Shown: in pieces, positions 60,293 through 64,000 of the stretch | How positions within the stretch are numbered: the stretch's first letter is position 1 | Layout of the letters: the number at the start of each line of letters is the position of its first letter | NCBI RefSeq assembly: GCF_041679265.1 | Contig: NZ_JBGFSM010000001.1 | Span: 248,001-312,000, forward strand | DNA: 64,000 bases | Direction of reading: 5' to 3' | Source: Autumnicola sp041679265 | Lineage (GTDB): Bacteria; Bacteroidota; Bacteroidia; Flavobacteriales; Flavobacteriaceae | Made by a program: the position numbers and the translations under genes | The notes under the pieces: generated by a model | Told to the model about the DNA's origin: nothing | Databases searched by the model: none | Seen by the model: only the letters and a program-made list of their open reading frames with translations

Positions 60293-62529
60293 CTAAATTA
60301 GAAGATATATGGGCAAAATCCACCCCTGTAGAGACTTTAACCCAGCATACTTCTCTTGTTCTTAAAATTTGGAATCAGTTAAGAGAGCGCTATGCCAATG
60401 ATATTGTTGATGATAACTTTTGGGATATTTCTTTTACTGCAGTGGCTTACCACGATTTTGGTAAAATCTGTAATATTTTTCAGAAAACAATAAAAAAAGA
60501 AATATTTGTAGAATTTGATAGTAGAGTTCGTCATGAATTCTTTTCAGGAATGTTTCTGTTTTTGAATAACATCAGATTTTATAACGAACATATTGAAAGT
60601 CTTATAGCCGTTTTTTCTCATCACAAAGCTTTTAATGATGAAGGTTTCGTGAAGCAGATTTCCGAAAACAGGAATATTAAATCGATCCTCGATCAAGAGA
60701 CAATAAATGAATTTATTGGTTTTATAAACCGTAAAGTCAAAAAGTATGGTCTCTCTGAAAAAAAAATAAGTCCTAATGTAAAAGAACAAATCAATTCAGA
60801 CTACGGGAAATTAGTTTTAGTTTTCCGGAAAAATATATATGAGGAACTAAATAAAGAGAATTATTTAAATTCAGAGAATCGTAAAAACTACATCTACCAT
60901 AAAGCTTTATTAAACATTTCTGACTGGACTGCTTCCGGGCATCTCCATTTAGAAAAGGGGATTTCTTACAGCAAAGCTCATTTAGCAGACCAAATAATTC
61001 ATAAATTAAAAGAAGATGGTAAAGATGAAATAGCAAATGAATTCCAATTCAGAAATTTTCAAGAACAAAGTTTAACTAAAAAGAACGTCATTGCTATAGC
61101 ACCAACGGGTAGTGGTAAAACCGAAGCAGCACTAATTTGGGCATCTTCAAAAAAAGATTGGGAGCGAATCATTTATTTATTACCTACCCGGGTAACCTCT
61201 AATGCCATTCATAAACGATTAAGTGATTATTTTGGAAAGGAATACACACAATTAATACATTCTTCTGCTCGTCAATACATTAAAGAGCAATACGATGATT
61301 CCTATGACCAGAAGAAATATTTCAGAGATAAATCCTTTTTCAAGAATATTAATATATCTACAATAGATCAGTTATTAACACTTGGCTTTAATTTAGGCTT
61401 TTGGGAAGTGAAAACTTTTCACATGCTTAATGCTCGGGTAATAATTGATGAAATACATCTCTATTCACCTTATACTTTGGGGCTTATTATCTCTACAATA
61501 AGGTATCTTAAGGATAATTTCAATACCAAGTTTTATATAATGACGGCTACCATGCCTGAGAAACTTCAAGTTTTAGTTGAAAAAACTTTAGAAGATGTAT
61601 CGCTAGTAAAAGATCAGGAGCTTTTGGATGAAGCCCGAAACTTATTTGAAACACGAGAAAATATAATTGAAGATTCTTTAGAAGAGATCATTTCACAAAT
61701 AGATCAGGGTAAAAAAACTTTAATTGTTGTAAATACTGTTGATAAAGCTATTGAACTTTATGAATATTTGGAAGGAATAGCGGTAACATCAGGTTTTCAA
61801 GCTATATGTTACCATTCACGCTATATAAAAAAAGATCGTTCAAAAAAAGAACAGGAAATTTTTGATTTGGATAAGCTAAATAATGGTGGTGTGCTTGTTG
61901 CGACTCAGGTAGTAGAAGTATCCCTAGATATAGATTTTGATATTCTTTATACAGAAAATGCCCCTATCGACGCCATCATTCAGCGCGCCGGAAGAGTTAA
62001 CCGTAAAAGACAAAAAGAAGAAACCAAAATAATTATTTTTCCACATTACGAAATAAGTGAAAAAATCTATGATATGCCCGATATTCTGCAAAATACATTT
62101 TCAGAATTTACCACCCTAAGTGGAAAAAGACTTTCCGAAAAACAATTAAATGAACTGGTAGATATAGTCTATAAAGATTTAGATATTGAATCTGATGATA
62201 AGTTTATTGAGGGATTGAACAAGCACTCTGACATTCAATATAAATACAACTTCATAAAAGATTTGACTACTGATGAAAAAGTTTTTACTCGAGAAGGTTT
62301 AGACACAGTTTCAGTTATTCCTGATAAATTCTACCCTGATCTTTATAACAGTGAAGATCGAGATGAACTTAGCAATCACGAATTATCCTTAAGAAGGAAT
62401 ACTGTTAAATTTAAAGATGCTCGATTAACATCTGGACCTTTACAGTTTCAATTTATTGATGCTAATTATGACATTAAGAAAGGTTTGACTTTTAAAAAAA
62501 AAGATGAGAATGAAGCCTTTGTCGCCTGA
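60289..62529 (+). CDS. cas3: Cas3 HD-nuclease/helicase
   Basis: The 746-residue protein has an N-terminal HD nuclease (His-Asp at residues 55-56 in YHDFGKICN, with further His near 81 and 111-112). A DEAD-like helicase follows: Walker A APTGSGKTE at 271-279, DEIH at 387-390, TATMP near 419-423 and QRAGRVNR at 565-572. It unwinds and shreds DNA recruited by Cascade. All key motifs look intact, so the interference module appears functional. It starts within the 3' end of cas5 (4-bp overlap). Composition is AT-rich like cas8/7/5. Confidence 0.95.
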   Translation: MTKLEDIWAKSTPVETLTQHTSLVLKIWNQLRERYANDIVDDNFWDISFTAVAYHDFGKICNIFQKTIKKEIFVEFDSRVRHEFFSGMFLFLNNIRFYNEHIESLIAVFSHHKAFNDEGFVKQISENRNIKSILDQETINEFIGFINRKVKKYGLSEKKISPNVKEQINSDYGKLVLVFRKNIYEELNKENYLNSENRKNYIYHKALLNISDWTASGHLHLEKGISYSKAHLADQIIHKLKEDGKDEIANEFQFRNFQEQSLTKKNVIAIAPTGSGKTEAALIWASSKKDWERIIYLLPTRVTSNAIHKRLSDYFGKEYTQLIHSSARQYIKEQYDDSYDQKKYFRDKSFFKNINISTIDQLLTLGFNLGFWEVKTFHMLNARVIIDEIHLYSPYTLGLIISTIRYLKDNFNTKFYIMTATMPEKLQVLVEKTLEDVSLVKDQELLDEARNLFETRENIIEDSLEEIISQIDQGKKTLIVVNTVDKAIELYEYLEGIAVTSGFQAICYHSRYIKKDRSKKEQEIFDLDKLNNGGVLVATQVVEVSLDIDFDILYTENAPIDAIIQRAGRVNRKRQKEETKIIIFPHYEISEKIYDMPDILQNTFSEFTTLSGKRLSEKQLNELVDIVYKDLDIESDDKFIEGLNKHSDIQYKYNFIKDLTTDEKVFTREGLDTVSVIPDKFYPDLYNSEDRDELSNHELSLRRNTVKFKDARLTSGPLQFQFIDANYDIKKGLTFKKKDENEAFVA

Positions 62530-62576
62530 TTTCTAAATTTCCCTATCTTTAAAATAATCAAAATCAACATAACCCT

Positions 62577-62810
62577 ATGCAAATCACCATTTCAGGAGAA
62601 GATAAAGAACGATTAAAGCAGGTGGAAGCCCTGGCAAAACAATTGGGTTTAAAAGTCTCTAAAAAGCAAGTGCTTCAGGATATAAAGAAAAAAAAGGCGA
62701 TGGAGGCATTGCAGGGTTTGGCAAAAATGGGAGCTTTTAAAGATATTGATGATCCCGTGGCCTGGCAGAGGGAACAGCGTAAGGATCGCAACATAGGCAG
62801 GGATGAATAA
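62577..62810 (+). CDS. VapB-like antitoxin within the cas locus
   Basis: A 77-residue protein starting ITISGEDKERLKQVEALAKQ (residues 3-22), then LGLKVSKKQVLQDIKKKKAM, and a tail with IDDPVAWQREQRKDRNIGRDE (C-terminal 21 residues, quoted around the conserved D-P-V-W-Q-R-E-Q pattern). The tail form is typical of Bacteroidota antitoxins that insert into a PIN-domain toxin. The stop overlaps the toxin start by 8 bp. It lies 47 bp after cas3 and before cas6, inside the cas cluster. Codon use is more like cas6 than cas3. Confidence 0.75.
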   Translation: MQITISGEDKERLKQVEALAKQLGLKVSKKQVLQDIKKKKAMEALQGLAKMGAFKDIDDPVAWQREQRKDRNIGRDE

Positions 62811-63165
62811 GTTACTTCTGGATTCAAATACTATCATTGGCGTAATTAAGGGAAGATTTCCTGTTTCACAACTGGAAAAATTTTTCTTTACAGTTTCCGA
62901 GATAACAAGGCTGGAAATTTTTGGTTATCATAAACTTGAGCTTCAGGAAGAAAAGCTTCTAACCCAGTTTTTCAGGAATATTGAGTGTTTACCTGTTTCC
63001 ACCAAAATTATAAACCAGGCCATCAGCTTTAGAAAGCAAAAATCAATGAGTATTGGCGACGCTATTATTGCTGCAACAGCCAAAGTCCATGATTTACCAT
63101 TGGCTACCGCTAACATCAAAGATTTCAAACATATTAATACTATAGAATTGATCAATCCTTTATAG
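62803..63165 (+). CDS. VapC-like PIN-domain toxin within the cas locus
   Basis: The 120-residue protein has the PIN acidic residues in order: Asp7 (LLLDSNTIIG), Glu38 (TRLEIFG), Asp86 (SIGDAIIAATA) and Asp107 (ATANIKDFKHI). These coordinate Mg for RNA cleavage; VapC toxins cut tRNA or rRNA. It overlaps the antitoxin by 8 bp. The cas6 ATG follows 30 bp after its stop, so both genes are probably co-transcribed with cas genes. It is unusual to have a TA pair in this place. Confidence 0.85.
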   Translation: MNKLLLDSNTIIGVIKGRFPVSQLEKFFFTVSEITRLEIFGYHKLELQEEKLLTQFFRNIECLPVSTKIINQAISFRKQKSMSIGDAIIAATAKVHDLPLATANIKDFKHINTIELINPL

Positions 63166-63195
63166 CTCTGCATCTTCCACTAAAACAAGGAAAAA

Positions 63196-63882
63196 ATGAC
63201 CAACACGACCACAACTCAACAACTTCAGATTACGCAGATTAAATTTCCGGAAATTAAACTGCAAACCAGGGATGCCCATAAATTGCGCGGCTACTTCGGG
63301 AACTTGTTTAAAGAATATTCCCCTGTATTGCACAACCACTACGAAGACGGGCGCTTTAGGTACAGGTACCCGGAAATTCAGTATAAGGTCATCAACAAAA
63401 TCCCCAGCCTTATTGGAATTAATGAAGGTGCCGAACTGCTTCCAAAGCTGTTCCTGAAAATAAAAAATATTGATATCAACGGGCAGCAATTTCCCGTTAA
63501 CGCCAAAAATATCGAATGCAAAGCGGTGGAAACCGGGTTTAGCGATTCTTTACATGAGTATGAGTTCACCACCCTCTGGATGGCCCTAAACCAGCAAAAC
63601 TATCCTAAATATCAAAATTTAAAATCGGCAAAAGAAAAGGAAGAAATGCTCAACAGCATCCTGGTGGGGCATATTCTTAGTTTTTTTAGAAATACCGGTA
63701 TAGAACTGGGGCCAAACGAAAGATTGATGGCCAAAGTAGACCTCCGGGAAAAAAGCACCAGGTTTAAAGAAAATAAAATGATCGCGTTTTCAGGAAAATT
63801 TATCGTTAATGCATTACTGCCTGATGAAATTGGCCTTGGCAAATCTGTTTCCAGAGGTTTCGGCACTATAAAACGCAGCTAA
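63196..63882 (+). CDS. cas6: CRISPR-associated endoribonuclease Cas6-like
   Basis: The 228-residue protein has Cas6 features: RGYFGNLFKEYSPVLHNHYED near residues 30-50 (basic and aromatic with a possible catalytic His), RFRYRYPEIQYKVINKIPSL near 52-71 and a C-terminal glycine-rich loop LGKSVSRGFGTIKRS. It trims precursor crRNA. It belongs to a compact Bacteroidota Cas6 type that I also associate with other subtypes. The stop and the cas1 start overlap (TAATG). Composition is richer in GC than cas8-cas3. Confidence 0.85.
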   Translation: MTNTTTTQQLQITQIKFPEIKLQTRDAHKLRGYFGNLFKEYSPVLHNHYEDGRFRYRYPEIQYKVINKIPSLIGINEGAELLPKLFLKIKNIDINGQQFPVNAKNIECKAVETGFSDSLHEYEFTTLWMALNQQNYPKYQNLKSAKEKEEMLNSILVGHILSFFRNTGIELGPNERLMAKVDLREKSTRFKENKMIAFSGKFIVNALLPDEIGLGKSVSRGFGTIKRS

Positions 63883-64000
63883 TGCAAATCTTCATAAATA
63901 CCTATGGCACCTACGTTCATGTTAAGGACGAGATGTTCCAGATTAAAGTTCGGGAAGATAAAAAACTGCCTCCTAAAGTAAACCATATTGCAGCACATAA
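63882..64000 (+). CDS. cas1: Cas1 (partial, N-terminal end)
   Basis: The last 119 bases encode MQIFINTYGTYVHVKDEMFQ and a further 19 residues ending KVNHIAAH, in frame to the window edge. The start is typical of Cas1 (I-N-T-Y-G-T-Y-V-x-V-K-D-x-M-F). Cas1 is the integrase of the adaptation module. The 1-bp overlap with cas6 implies translational coupling. Cas2, cas4 and the CRISPR array are presumably beyond the edge. Confidence 0.85.
   Translation, partial: MQIFINTYGTYVHVKDEMFQIKVREDKKLPPKVNHIAAH

Larger units (their letters stand above)
48877..64000. mobile_element. Integrated mobilizable element carrying a CRISPR-Cas cargo (right end outside window)
   Basis: From the tRNA-Asp scar rightward the gene content changes. 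It becomes a Fic protein, regulator fragment, excisionase-like HTH, replication-like protein, AAA loader, MobC, relaxase, RES-Xre and VapBC toxin-antitoxin pairs, and a cas operon. This is typical of Bacteroidota mobilizable or integrative islands. The right boundary, and probably the restored tRNA-Asp, must lie beyond 64000. Some parts, such as the cas genes, differ in base composition from the host and from each other. The extent is inferred; the left boundary rests on the tRNA scar. Confidence 0.6.

Overview
The window looks like the chromosome of a marine-type Flavobacteriaceae bacterium (Bacteroidota, Gramella/Salegentibacter/Zunongwangia-like). Supporting signs are promoters of the TTTG-N19-TANNTTTG type (a perfect one precedes tRNA-Val at 48383-48413), alanine-racemase-fold arginine decarboxylase next to agmatinase and a deoxyhypusine-synthase-like gene, a mevalonate-pathway cluster with an archaeal-type UbiA prenyltransferase, an IorAB-type molybdenum dehydrogenase, an ExbB/ExbD/TonB operon and Bacteroidota-type mobilization genes. 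The genus is inferred from protein style only.

From 1 to about 48.5 kb the DNA is ordinary host chromosome. 1-6.6 kb: the end of an FAD oxidoreductase, a polyferredoxin-like membrane protein, three glycosyltransferases and a LAB_N membrane protein. 6.7-15.3 kb (minus strand): a polyamine block (speA, speB, DHS-like), rluB, a deaminase, and the isoprenoid block (UbiA, mevalonate kinase, a frameshifted four-helix-bundle gene, diphosphomevalonate decarboxylase). 15.4-20.4 kb: TspO, an HI0933-type flavoprotein, GDPD ending in a 19-unit heptamer array, an SDR, YetF and SemiSWEET. 20.5-24 kb (plus strand): a GntA-like N-hydroxylase, PaiB, two split LigD domains (phosphoesterase and polymerase, no ligase) and a DUF1989 protein. 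24-34 kb: TerC, GNAT, IorAB, DedA, PAP2, a DASS transporter and an alcohol dehydrogenase. 34-47.5 kb: gltBD, acyl-CoA dehydrogenase, anmK, glutamate dehydrogenase, the TonB energizing operon and folC.

Just after tRNA-Val, at 48.87 kb, lies a detached minus-strand 3' end of what appears to be tRNA-Asp with its terminator. I read this as the left scar of an integrated element that runs off the right edge. The element carries a self-regulating Fic protein, a truncated regulator, an excisionase-like/replication/AAA module, a MobC-relaxase pair whose relaxase is broken by one in-frame TGA, several oriT-like palindromes, and a RES-Xre toxin-antitoxin pair with an operator over its promoter. Next come type I-B (Cst/Tneap) cas genes: cas8, cas7, cas5, cas3, then a VapBC-like toxin-antitoxin pair, then cas6 and the first codons of cas1. 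The effector genes are visibly more AT-rich than the TA pair, cas6 and cas1, suggesting a composite locus. No CRISPR array is in the window; it presumably lies to the right.

The most unusual points are the protein toxin-antitoxin pair embedded in the cas operon, the Cas8 protein without the CXXC-CXXC cysteines that name its family, a 20-bp perfect dyad upstream of cas8, the decayed relaxase beside intact cargo, and the GntA/DUF1989/split-LigD operon.
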